A stretch of 64,000 bases of DNA from Aureimonas altamirensis (GTDB lineage Bacteria > Pseudomonadota > Alphaproteobacteria > Rhizobiales > Rhizobiaceae). Both the position numbers and the translations under genes were made by a program. The stretch is taken from contig NZ_JAMQCO010000009.1 of assembly GCF_023702225.1 (NCBI RefSeq), positions 62,001 to 126,000 on the forward strand, written 5' to 3'. Position 1 is the stretch's first letter; each line of letters begins with the position of its first letter. This document shows, piece by piece, positions 33,916 through 41,178 of the stretch. The notes under the pieces were generated by a model. It searched no databases, had not been told where the DNA came from, and saw only the letters and a program-made list of their open reading frames with translations.

Positions 33916-34047
33916 CTGCGTTCCGTGCTTGCAGCCTGGTCCCGGACATCGAGAACAGACCAAGAACTGAACGCATGGTCGGTTAAAAGTCAATCTGCAA
34001 CATTCAGATAAAAGGTCGCTGCCGCGACCACATCCGTGGAGAGGCGC

Positions 34048-34899
34048 ATGCCCTTTGCAGGCAATAATTTCGTGCGGAACCAGAACTTCGTCTCGGATCG
34101 GAATGCCGGGCCGCCCAGCAACACCATTTCCGCGGAGAAGGTCGACAATGAACTCGACAACTTCGCCGCGGGGCTGACGACCGTCAAGACCGCCCACGAG
34201 ACGCAGAAATCGCTCTTCCCGTCACCGGTCGCGGCCAATGCCGGACAATTCATGCGGACGAACGCCGCCGGCACCGCATTCGAGCTCCGGACAATCGAGC
34301 AGATGCGCGCCGACATCGCCATTTCGCCGGGAATTGCCGTCTTTCGCGAAGCAGGCACGACGAGTTGGATCGTACCGGCCGGTGTGAAGCGTGTCTGGGT
34401 ACAGGTTTACGGAGCGGGGGGCGGCACCAGTTCCTTCAACCAGGGCACATCGACTGCAAAGGTCTGGGCCGGTGGCGGCGGTGCATATGTGGCCGCCTAT
34501 GTCGACGTGACGCCAGGCTCGTCGATCACGATAAAAGTCGGCGCGGCAGGGACCGCGGGAACATCCGGCCCAGGCACGCACGGCGGCGAAAGCGCGTTCG
34601 GCACCGCCCTGACCGCCGCAGGCGGAAAATCCGCGCAAAGCGAAGCGACCGGCGCTCCTGGAGGCATCGCGTCCATGTTGACGACCTTCTACCAGAGTGG
34701 CGGCACAGGCCAGCCGAGCGCTATCGGAGAAGTCGAGGCAAAGGGCGGAATGGCCGGCGGGCCGCTCGGCGGCCGGGCTATCGGCTGGTTCGAAGATTAT
34801 TCGCCCTGGCCCGGGGCGGGCGGCTCGGGACGGCAAATCAATACAACGAACAAATTCTACACGGGGGCCGGGGGCGGGGCAGTCATCGTCAACTGGTGA
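34048..34899 (+). CDS. Phage tail fibre-like glycine-rich protein
   Basis: A 283-residue protein starting MPFAGNNFVRNQNFVSDRN, with GGAGAGG just upstream. The N-terminal 80 residues should be the virion-binding part. After residue 100 the sequence is glycine-rich: WVQVYGAGGGTSSFNQG, GGGGAYVAAYVDVTPG and a C-terminal GGAVIVNW. This is the polyglycine-sandwich pattern of receptor-binding phage adhesins ('W..P.gv..v.v...GaGGGG', ending 'G..G.viv.w'). It is likely the host-recognition fibre tip. Confidence 0.7.
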   Translation: MPFAGNNFVRNQNFVSDRNAGPPSNTISAEKVDNELDNFAAGLTTVKTAHETQKSLFPSPVAANAGQFMRTNAAGTAFELRTIEQMRADIAISPGIAVFREAGTTSWIVPAGVKRVWVQVYGAGGGTSSFNQGTSTAKVWAGGGGAYVAAYVDVTPGSSITIKVGAAGTAGTSGPGTHGGESAFGTALTAAGGKSAQSEATGAPGGIASMLTTFYQSGGTGQPSAIGEVEAKGGMAGGPLGGRAIGWFEDYSPWPGAGGSGRQINTTNKFYTGAGGGAVIVNW

Positions 34900-34923
34900 A
34901 CGCCAAGAATATCCAGTTTCGAC

Positions 34924-34946
34924 AAGCCGCCGAGAGCGGCTTTTTT
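34924..34946 (+). terminator. Terminator hairpin between fibre and spike-base genes
   Basis: AAGCCGC and GCGGCTT pair around a 5-nt loop (cgaga) and run into six T residues. The T-run ends only 14 bp before the next start codon (34961), so it may limit, rather than fully stop, expression of the spike and lysis genes. Confidence 0.6.
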
Positions 34947-34960
34947 CATGAGGTGAAGCC

Positions 34961-35227
34961 ATGCCAGACCGCTACTCCAGTTTCCCGGCCGTGCCCTTCG
35001 GCCCCGCCGGGGCTTTCTTCGCCATCACGCCGAATGACGGCGCGGCCCTCGCCTACGTTACGACCGGCCTATATGTCGGCGGCGGCGGAGACGTAGCCGT
35101 GGCCGACCCGGTGACCTCCTCCCCGGTTACCTTCAAGGCCGTGCCTGCCGGGTCGATCCTGCCCATTCGCACGGTGCGCGTGCTGGCAACCGGCACGACG
35201 GCAACCTTCATCGTGGGGCTGGCCTGA
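34961..35227 (+). CDS. Head spike base-like protein (RcGTA Rcc01079-type)
   Basis: An 88-residue protein. AFFAITPNDGAALAYVTTGLYVGGGGDVAV, then TFKAVPAGSILPIRTVRVLATGTTATFIVGLA, follow the pattern of the spike-base family named after Rhodobacter capsulatus Rcc01079 (GhsA), which attaches head spikes to gene-transfer-agent capsids. The family also occurs in many phages. It is coupled to the next gene (TGATG overlap), as ghsA is to ghsB. Binding site AGGTGAAG. Confidence 0.65.
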   Translation: MPDRYSSFPAVPFGPAGAFFAITPNDGAALAYVTTGLYVGGGGDVAVADPVTSSPVTFKAVPAGSILPIRTVRVLATGTTATFIVGLA

Positions 35228-36042
35228 TGGCGCCGGCCATCGGCGTCGGCCTTGGCATGTCGTTCTGCCGCCGGGCTTCCGGCCCGGACATGGACGCACT
35301 CGCGCTCATCGCGCGGATGGCCGTGCAGCCCGACAAGGCCCGCGCAACGCTGATCGAAACGCTGGTCAGGGATCTGAAGTCGGCAGGCGTATGGCAGACG
35401 CTCGATGGGCTCTACGTCATGGCGGCTCACGATGCGCAGGCCGCGCGCCTCAACTGGCGAGGCAACATCCTGAACCTTACGCCGGCGGCATCGCCGACGT
35501 TCACGATCGATCGTGGTTATAAGGGGGACGGCGCGGCTGCCTACCTTACAATCGACGGGACATCGACGGACGTGGTTCGATACACGCTCGATAGCGCCAG
35601 CGTGGGATTGTGGGCTAACCAAGTCGTTGCAGAGACAGGTATCGCGCTCGGTATGTCGCCGGATTATGCGCTCCAGATCATTCCGCTCTCTGGGTCCGAA
35701 ACGCTGACCATTCGGTTTCAGAACGTGTCGGGCGCGCAGTCCACAACCGTCATAGCCGGCCATGACGGGCTGGGCATGTCGCGTGGCACGCGTGAGGCTT
35801 CGGACCGGTATTTCGTCAGATCGCGCGGGCGTGCCCGCATACCGAAGGTCATCTCCACCACCCCCGGCAACCCCACCCGTTGGCCGCGACGGCTTTTGTC
35901 CGGAATGGCCAACGGCACCACCATGACATACTCCACCGCCCGCATCGCCGTAGCCTATTTCGGTGGGGCGCTGACCGACGCGCAGGAGGTCGCGATGGAC
36001 GCCGCGCTGCAAAGCTACCTCTCGGCAGTCGGAGGCGCATGA
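35227..36042 (+). CDS. Putative head spike fibre / appendage protein
   Basis: A 271-residue protein. The N-terminus GVGLGMSFCRRASGPDMDALALIARM leads to a helical region (ARATLIETLVRDLKSAGVWQTLDGLYVMAAHD), and the rest is beta-rich, ending AYFGGALTDAQEVAMDAALQSYLSAVG. The last motif is typical of concanavalin-like appendage proteins of phages. Because it directly follows the spike-base gene, a role as the spike fibre that touches the host surface is plausible; this is inferred from order. Confidence 0.5.
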   Translation: MAPAIGVGLGMSFCRRASGPDMDALALIARMAVQPDKARATLIETLVRDLKSAGVWQTLDGLYVMAAHDAQAARLNWRGNILNLTPAASPTFTIDRGYKGDGAAAYLTIDGTSTDVVRYTLDSASVGLWANQVVAETGIALGMSPDYALQIIPLSGSETLTIRFQNVSGAQSTTVIAGHDGLGMSRGTREASDRYFVRSRGRARIPKVISTTPGNPTRWPRRLLSGMANGTTMTYSTARIAVAYFGGALTDAQEVAMDAALQSYLSAVGGA

Positions 36043-36296
36043 TGAACGAGATCGATTGGATCATGATGACGCCGACGGAACGGGCGCGCGCAACGGTGTT
36101 GAACGACGCCGACGCCCTGCTCGGCTCGCGCCGGATCGTGAAGGGCGAACGGGCCGGACAGTGGGTCGTACCTGCCCGCCTTTTGTGGGACCCGGATTAC
36201 GCCCGGTGGCACACGATGCTTCAACCCCTGCCACGCCTGCGGGCGCTGCCCGACGCGCTTTTCCCTACTCCGGAGCCGGAAGCCGGAGCCGAGTGA
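36039..36296 (+). CDS. Small phage hypothetical protein
   Basis: An 85-residue protein starting MMNEIDWIMMTPTERARATVLND, with GGAGG upstream and an ATGA overlap with the preceding gene. The middle, RRIVKGERAGQWVVPARLL, and the C-terminus, PLPRLRALPDALFPTP, look like a compact accessory protein encoded before the lysis genes. No family is recognised with certainty. A terminator hairpin follows immediately. Confidence 0.5.
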   Translation: MMNEIDWIMMTPTERARATVLNDADALLGSRRIVKGERAGQWVVPARLLWDPDYARWHTMLQPLPRLRALPDALFPTPEPEAGAE

Positions 36297-36300
36297 CGAT

Positions 36301-36322
36301 CCCGCGCCAGAGGCGGGTTTTT
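36301..36322 (+). terminator. Terminator hairpin before the lysis genes
   Basis: CCCGC and GCGGG pair around a 7-nt loop and are followed by five T residues. It lies 18 bp before the endolysin start, immediately ahead of its CAGGAG binding site, so it probably reduces read-through into the lysis genes. Confidence 0.6.
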
Positions 36323-36340
36323 GTTTCAGGAGACATATCC

Positions 36341-36880
36341 ATGAGAATGAGTTCACGGGGCCTCGCCGAGTTGGCGGGGCACGAAGGCATCGTCACGTCG
36401 CCTTACAAGGACAGTGTCGGGATATGGACCGTCGGCGTCGGCCATACCGCAGCGGCCGGGCCGCCCGACCCCAAGGCCCTGGTTTCCGCGATGAGCGTCG
36501 AGGCAGCGCTTGATCTGTTCCGCCGCGATGTTGCCCGCTACGAGGCCGAAGTCGACGCCGCGGTAACCGTAACCCTTGCCCAGCATGAATTCGATGCGCT
36601 GGTCAGCTTTCACTACAACACCGGAGCCATTCGCTATGCCGGCCTGACGCGCGCGATGAACCGCGTGGATCGGCCCCGGGCGGCTGATGGATTCCTTGCC
36701 TGGCGAAAGCCCGCCGAAATCCTGCCCCGGCGACGCCTTGAAAGGAAATTATTCCTGGAAGGTGTCTACGGCCATGGTGGTTTCGCCAATGTCTACACGG
36801 CGACGCGCACCGGCGCCGTCCTGTGGGCGAAAGGTCGTTCCGTCGATGTCGCCACGCTTCTTGCCGCGACGTCCTCATGA
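36341..36880 (+). CDS. Phage endolysin, glycoside hydrolase family 24 lysozyme
   Basis: A 179-residue peptidoglycan hydrolase. AGHEGIVTSPYKDSVGIWTVGVGHT contains the Glu-Asp-Thr catalytic arrangement of T4/P22-type lysozymes (E at residue 15). QHEFDALVSFHYNTGA and RRRLERKLFLEG are the other family blocks. There is no signal peptide or SAR segment, so it should need the holin encoded next. The start at 36341 has a strong CAGGAG site. The holin gene overlaps its stop (ATGA). Confidence 0.88.
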   Translation: MRMSSRGLAELAGHEGIVTSPYKDSVGIWTVGVGHTAAAGPPDPKALVSAMSVEAALDLFRRDVARYEAEVDAAVTVTLAQHEFDALVSFHYNTGAIRYAGLTRAMNRVDRPRAADGFLAWRKPAEILPRRRLERKLFLEGVYGHGGFANVYTATRTGAVLWAKGRSVDVATLLAATSS

Positions 36881-37287
36881 CGGCCTTCCCCACCAGAGTT
36901 CCAACCAGACTTCCCACCAGCAGCAAGGACCTCGCCATGACCGCAAAAACCATCGCTCCGGCCGTATCCGCCGGCCTCATGCAGATCGCCGACAGCCCGT
37001 CTCTGTCCCTGACACACGCCGACGTGCCCGCCGCCGCCGAATTGGTGACACGGCACATCCTGCCGACGCTGGAACACCTGAGCAATGGCGAAAGCTGGTA
37101 TCGCTCCCGCGTGACCTGGGGCGCCGTCATCTCTGCCGCTGCACCCGTGTTGCCGCTTCTCGGCATGGGCGCGGATTGGTTCGACCCGACCTTGGGCGCC
37201 GCGTTTCTGGCGGCAACCGGCTCGGCCATCGGTGCGGCCTGCACGCTTTACGGGCGCTGGCGCGCGACCCGGCCCATCGGACGCTGA
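36877..37287 (+). CDS. Putative holin
   Basis: A 136-residue protein if translated from 36877, or 116 residues from the better-placed ATG at 36937 (AAGGA eight bases upstream). Two hydrophobic segments near the C-terminus (VISAAAPVLPLLGMGA and LGAAFLAATGSAIGAACTLYG) are followed by a short basic tail (RWRATRPIGR), as in many class II holins. Two start codons could allow a dual-start regulation as in lambda S. It overlaps the endolysin gene. Confidence 0.65.
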   Translation: MTAFPTRVPTRLPTSSKDLAMTAKTIAPAVSAGLMQIADSPSLSLTHADVPAAAELVTRHILPTLEHLSNGESWYRSRVTWGAVISAAAPVLPLLGMGADWFDPTLGAAFLAATGSAIGAACTLYGRWRATRPIGR

Positions 37288-37291
37288 CACG

Positions 37292-37534
37292 ATGGAAGAG
37301 GAAACGACCCGGTTTGCGGCGCTGGACCCGGCGATCCGGGCCTATCTTGCGCATCTGACGGAAGAGGACGTCGTCCTGATCCGTTCGGGCGTGGAACTCG
37401 TCCGTTCCGCCATGACGGTCGGCCGCTTTCTGAAATGGCTGATCATATCGCTGGCCGGGGCCTTCCTGGGCGCCGTCATGGTGTGGGATGCGGGAATCAG
37501 GCTTTCCGCCTGGCTGAGAGGCCTTACCCGCTGA
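37292..37534 (+). CDS. Small membrane protein of the lysis cassette
   Basis: An 80-residue protein starting MEEETTRFAALDPAIRAYLAHL. It has one membrane segment (FLKWLIISLAGAFLGAVMVW) and a short amphipathic tail (DAGIRLSAWLRGLTR). It follows the holin by 4 bp. It may be an accessory holin or an antiholin; no cysteine or lipobox suggests a spanin. The call is by position and topology only. Confidence 0.5.
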   Translation: MEEETTRFAALDPAIRAYLAHLTEEDVVLIRSGVELVRSAMTVGRFLKWLIISLAGAFLGAVMVWDAGIRLSAWLRGLTR

Positions 37535-37764
37535 AGGGAGCGCGCGTGCGGGATTGACCGCACGCGCACGCCCGACGAATCGAAATAGGACTTAATTCCG
37601 AGGAAATTCTCTGCGATATGATGGATAAGTCTGTTGAAAAGAAACCTTAAGTGGTAATTCAGCGTCGTGTGTCGCGAAAAAGCAAATCTGCGCAAAATTT
37701 GAAATTGAAAAGATGAAGGATATTGGTATCGAGAGTGTGCCTTCGATACGAATGGAGTGGACGC

Positions 37765-38127
37765 ATGGCTGAATTGAATGATGGTTACGGAGCCGGTCTT
37801 GTCGCCGATGTAATGGCCGAGAGGGCAAGTGCCGGCTCCCGGCAGTCTCCGGCCACCTACCTCGATCCATCCCGCAGCCCGGGCCAATGGGCGTTGCGGA
37901 CGCCATGGTTCGTCTTCCTGCGGTGGGCCGGCACGGCGGTCGCCCCGAAGGGCGAGCATGCTGCATGCTGTGCGCAGCTTTCCGAACAGACGATCATCGA
38001 ACTCGCCCGCTTTTGCGAAGGCGGAGCCGCCCCGGCCATGCTGCCGCTGCCCGGATCCGTCATCGGCGGCCGGCGCTTCATCGGCGGCGATCCCGCCCTG
38101 CCCGAGAACTGGCCCTACATGGCCTGA
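37765..38127 (+). CDS. Hypothetical protein between phage cluster and feu genes
   Basis: A 120-residue protein starting MAELNDGYGAGLVADVMAERAS, with GGAG eight bases upstream. The middle has WALRTPWFVFLRWAGTAVAP, and the C-terminus is GSVIGGRRFIGGDPALPENWPYMA. It is preceded by 230 bp of non-coding, AT-richer sequence (37535-37764). No family is recognised. It may mark the host side of the phage border or belong to the element. Confidence 0.5.
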   Translation: MAELNDGYGAGLVADVMAERASAGSRQSPATYLDPSRSPGQWALRTPWFVFLRWAGTAVAPKGEHAACCAQLSEQTIIELARFCEGGAAPAMLPLPGSVIGGRRFIGGDPALPENWPYMA

Positions 38128-38256
38128 GGGTCAGCCTTCGACGCTCCCGACAAGGTGAATGATTTCCCTGCCTGCATCGTGGACAAGTGCCGCAACTCAC
38201 GCCACATTAACCAATGTTACCGAATTGAACCGCATTCGGAACCTGGAGCGCGCGAG

Positions 38257-38661
38257 ATGGCGGAAGCCGCAGTTGAGACCGCAATCCTTTCGACCCTGGC
38301 CGCAGATGCCGCGGTAACGCGGCTTCTGGGCGGGCCTAACGTCTTCGGGCGTTCGGCGTCGGGGCACGACTTTCCGTATGTAACGCTGGGACGAACGGCC
38401 GTAGTGGACTGGACCTGCGGACGCGACAATGCCGCCGAAGATGTGCTGACGCTGCATGTCTGGGCCGGCGTCGGCGGCAAGGCTGCGACATTCGAGATCA
38501 TGGATCGGCTTTGCGAAGCCCTGCACGACAAGGCCTTGCCGCTGGCGGACAGTGGCGTCGTACATTTGAAACTCCAGTTCGCCGAGGCGCGGCCGCAGCC
38601 GGACACGCCGAACTATCATGGGCTGCTGCGTTTCAAGGCCGTCCGACGGCCGCTGGCATGA
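38257..38661 (+). CDS. DUF3168 family protein (tail terminator-type), isolated
   Basis: A 134-residue protein starting MAEAAVETAILSTLAADAAVTRLLG with GGAG upstream. FGRSASGHDFPYVTLGRTAVVDW, then TLHVWAGVGGKAATFEIMDRLCEALHD and LKLQFAEARPQPDTPNYHGLLRFKA, are the DUF3168 pattern. DUF3168 proteins are tail-completion/terminator components in long-tailed phages and RcGTA-type particles. None of its usual neighbours (tail tube, tape measure) is here, and a short-tailed particle would not need it. It is either a relic of another element or co-opted. Confidence 0.75.
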   Translation: MAEAAVETAILSTLAADAAVTRLLGGPNVFGRSASGHDFPYVTLGRTAVVDWTCGRDNAAEDVLTLHVWAGVGGKAATFEIMDRLCEALHDKALPLADSGVVHLKLQFAEARPQPDTPNYHGLLRFKAVRRPLA

Positions 38662-38784
38662 CGGGGCGCGCCGTTCATTCGACATTCAAGCTTTTCGTCT
38701 TATCCCATGAAAGCGGTGGCGTGGCACGGATGCCGTCGCCATCGGCGAATGACGATTGAACCGACGACACGGCCGGAACCTCAC

Positions 38785-39045
38785 ATGCGTATATTGAAGG
38801 GTCGACTGCGTATCGCCGGCCTGGTCGCCGGGCTGGCGGCGAGCGCCGCAATCCTGCCGGACGACGCCATCGCGCAGGGCAGTTGCTCTGCCGCGGCGTC
38901 CCAGGCCGCCGCCGAGTCGGGCGGGCAGGTGCTGTCGGTCACGACCGCTCAGCAGAGCGGGCGTACCGTCTGTATCGTCACCGTCCTGGTGCCGGGGCGC
39001 GATGGAAGCCGTCCGCGCCGCGTCACGCTCACAATTCCTCAGTAA
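38785..39045 (+). CDS. feuN: Small secreted protein upstream of feuP, FeuN-like modulator candidate
   Basis: An 86-residue protein with a cleavable signal (LRIAGLVAGLAASAAILPDDAIAQG) and a periplasmic domain of about 55 residues with a conserved-looking pair of cysteines and GRTVCIVTVLVPGRDGSRPRRVTLTI. In Sinorhizobium meliloti a small periplasmic protein, FeuN, is encoded just upstream of feuPQ and restrains the FeuQ sensor. Size, location and export here match that arrangement, so the name is assigned by position rather than clear sequence identity. It is 10 bp from feuP. Confidence 0.55.
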   Translation: MRILKGRLRIAGLVAGLAASAAILPDDAIAQGSCSAAASQAAAESGGQVLSVTTAQQSGRTVCIVTVLVPGRDGSRPRRVTLTIPQ

Positions 39046-39055
39046 GGACGCCGCC

Positions 39056-39721
39056 ATGCGTATACTCGTGGTGGAAGACGACAAGGACTTGAACCGGCAG
39101 CTCACGGAGGCTCTGGGCAATTCCGGCTATGTCGTGGACAGTGCAAGCGATGGCGAGGAAGGACATTTTCTCGGCGATACGGAGCCTTACGACGCCGTTA
39201 TCCTCGATGTGGGCCTGCCCCTGATGGACGGCATTTCCGTTCTGGAACGCTGGCGGCGCGACGGGCGCGCCATGCCGGTGCTGATCCTGACCGCGCGCGA
39301 CCGGTGGAGCGACAAGGTGGCCGGCATCGATGCCGGGGCCGACGATTACGTCGCCAAGCCCTTCCACATCGAGGAGGTGCTGGCCCGTGTCCGTGCCCTG
39401 ATCCGCCGGGCCGCAGGCCATGCATCGTCCGAGATCCACTGCGGCCCGCTGCGGCTGGACACGCGCGCCTCCCGCGCGACGCTCGATGGCGCACCGCTGA
39501 AACTGACCTCGCACGAATACCGGCTTTTGGCCTATCTTATGCATCATCAGGGCGAGGTCGTTTCCCGGTCGGAGCTGACCGAGCATATGTACGATCAGGA
39601 TTTCGACCGCGATTCCAACACGATCGAGGTGTTCATCGGCAGGCTCCGGCGCAAGATCGGCAGCGACCTGATCGAAACCGTGCGCGGCCTCGGCTACCGC
39701 CTGTCCGCGCCGCACGGATAG
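39056..39721 (+). CDS. feuP: FeuP-like OmpR-family response regulator
   Basis: A 221-residue regulator. The receiver domain MRILVVEDDKDLNRQLTEAL has the phospho-acceptor Asp in AVILDVGLPLMDG and Lys in DYVAKPFHIEEVL. GHFLGDTEPYDAVILD and RDRWSDKVAGIDAGADDYVAKP match rhizobial FeuP/PhoP proteins very closely. The C-terminal winged helix has LTSHEYRLLAYLMHH and SNTIEVFIGRLRRKIGSDLIETVRGLGYRL. FeuP of Sinorhizobium controls cyclic glucan export (ndvA) and osmoadaptation. AAGGA precedes the ATG, and feuQ follows after 3 bp. Confidence 0.85.
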   Translation: MRILVVEDDKDLNRQLTEALGNSGYVVDSASDGEEGHFLGDTEPYDAVILDVGLPLMDGISVLERWRRDGRAMPVLILTARDRWSDKVAGIDAGADDYVAKPFHIEEVLARVRALIRRAAGHASSEIHCGPLRLDTRASRATLDGAPLKLTSHEYRLLAYLMHHQGEVVSRSELTEHMYDQDFDRDSNTIEVFIGRLRRKIGSDLIETVRGLGYRLSAPHG

Positions 39722-39724
39722 AGC

Positions 39725-41125
39725 ATGGGAACCATGCGCACCCTGCGCGCCCGCCTTTCGGACAGCCTCGCCGTTCGCGTCGTCGCCCTGTCCAGCCTGT
39801 GGGCTATCGCGGCCTTCATCGTCGTCGGCGGGCTGATTTCCAGCTTCTATCGCCAGACGGCCGAGGCCGGCTTCGAGGGCGTCGTACGGGCCCAGCTCTT
39901 CAACCTCGTCAACACCGTTGCCGTTTCCGAGACGGGGGTGCTGTCCGGCTCTCCCGATCTCGGCGATCTCAGCTACTCGCAGCCTCTGTCGGGCTGGTAC
40001 TGGGAGGTGCTTCCCGCCAGCGACAACACGTCCGGCCGGCTTGCCTCATTTTCGCTCGGGCCGGGCGAGATCGCCGCTCCGACGACGGAGCAGGCTCCGT
40101 TCGACGGCCAGTATCGGCGGTCCTATGAAGCCCCCGGGCTCGACGGCGAGACGGTCTATGTGGAGGAGGCCGAAGTGGTGCTGGACGCCGACAACCATGC
40201 GGCACGGTTCCGCGTGATGGGCAATGCGGACGTCGTCGCCGCCGACGTCGCCCGCTTCAACCGCAGTTTGTCGATCTATCTCGGCGGGTTCGGCGCCGGC
40301 TCGATCCTCATCAACGCGCTGGCCATCCTGTACGGACTGTCTCCCCTGCGCCGCGTCCGCCAGGCGCTGGGCGAGGTGCGGGCTGGTCGCAGCGAGCGCC
40401 TGTCCGGCCGTCTGCCGGTGGAGGTGCAGCCGCTGGCAGCCGAGGTGAACGCCCTTATCGACAGCAACAGGCGCATCGTGGAACGGGCGCGCACGCAGGT
40501 CGGCAACCTTGCGCATTCGTTGAAGACGCCCATCGCGGTCCTGACCAACGAGGCCACGTCGATCGGCGGAGAGCATGGGCGTCTCGTCGCGGAGCAAAGC
40601 GAGCGCATGCGCGTGCAGGTGCAGCATTACCTTGACAGGGCGCGGCTTGCCGCTTTGGGGCAGGGCGCCGTCATCCGAACCCCGGTGATGCCGTCGCTGG
40701 AGCGCGTCGCAAAGGTGGTGTCGCGTCTCAACCCGGCATTGGACGTGTCCCTTTCGGCCGACAGGGACGGGCTTGTCTTCGCAGGGGAGCGCGAGGACTT
40801 CGAGGAAATGATCGGCAATCTGGTCGAGAATGCCGCGAAATGGGCGGTCCGGCGTGTCGATGTGCGGCTTGCTGCAGAGGGAGCCGACCGGTTCCGCGTC
40901 ACGATCGACGATGACGGGCCCGGGCTGTCCCCCGAGGAGCGGACGGAGGCGACCAAGAGGGGCCGGCGCCTGGACGAGGCGAAGCCCGGCAGTGGGCTCG
41001 GCCTGTCGATCGTGGCGGATACAGTTTTGCAATACCGCGGGGAATTTCGTCTCGACAAAGCCCCCATCGGCGGCTTGCGCGCCGAATTGCTCTTGCCACG
41101 GGCCCTCGGGGGAACAATGTCTTGA
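39725..41125 (+). CDS. feuQ: FeuQ-like sensor histidine kinase
   Basis: A 466-residue inner-membrane sensor. Membrane segment 1 is near residues 20-42 (SSLWAIAAFIVVGGLISSF), a periplasmic sensor domain of about 140 residues follows (GWYWEVLPASDNTSGRL, as in PhoQ-like sensors), and segment 2 is near 190-210. HAMP is followed by the HisKA motif VGNLAHSLKTPIAVLTNEA with the phospho-acceptor His. The ATPase boxes are IGNLVENAAKW, IDDDGPGLSP and GSGLGLSIV. It partners the preceding regulator and is probably restrained by the small upstream periplasmic protein. Confidence 0.85.
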   Translation: MGTMRTLRARLSDSLAVRVVALSSLWAIAAFIVVGGLISSFYRQTAEAGFEGVVRAQLFNLVNTVAVSETGVLSGSPDLGDLSYSQPLSGWYWEVLPASDNTSGRLASFSLGPGEIAAPTTEQAPFDGQYRRSYEAPGLDGETVYVEEAEVVLDADNHAARFRVMGNADVVAADVARFNRSLSIYLGGFGAGSILINALAILYGLSPLRRVRQALGEVRAGRSERLSGRLPVEVQPLAAEVNALIDSNRRIVERARTQVGNLAHSLKTPIAVLTNEATSIGGEHGRLVAEQSERMRVQVQHYLDRARLAALGQGAVIRTPVMPSLERVAKVVSRLNPALDVSLSADRDGLVFAGEREDFEEMIGNLVENAAKWAVRRVDVRLAAEGADRFRVTIDDDGPGLSPEERTEATKRGRRLDEAKPGSGLGLSIVADTVLQYRGEFRLDKAPIGGLRAELLLPRALGGTMS

Positions 41126-41178
41126 TCGGGCGCAATGCCCGACATGTTCAATTTGCGTTCCTCGCCAGAGGTTTTTCC

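Larger units (their letters stand above)
22933..37534 (+). mobile_element. Podovirus-type structural and lysis gene cluster (defective prophage or gene-transfer-agent-like element)
   Basis: About 14.6 kb with the order small terminase, large terminase, portal, small conserved protein, scaffold, capsid, connector-type genes, long tail protein, GNAT protein, ejection-type proteins, glycine-rich fibre, spike base and partner, endolysin, holin. Almost all genes are on the plus strand with ATGA overlaps and host-like GC content. I see no integrase, excisionase, repressor, replication or recombination gene, and no long-tail tube, sheath or tape-measure gene. No direct-repeat attachment sites were found at the borders. 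The left limit is the promoter after ycgN and the right limit the last lysis-type gene. The 120-residue and DUF3168 genes beyond it may also belong. Confidence 0.75.

Noticed and set aside
33916-34197. Upstream extension of the 96-residue minus-strand gene to 34197
   Set aside because: The extension runs antisense to the fibre gene start and has unconserved, low-quality sequence; the ATG at 33915 is the sensible start.
22918-38256. Attachment-site direct repeats and an integrase gene for the phage cluster
   Set aside because: I compared the AT-richer border sequences (22918-23040 with 37535-37764 and 38128-38256) and found only short shared words such as ATTCGTA in inverted orientation; no integrase-like protein is encoded.
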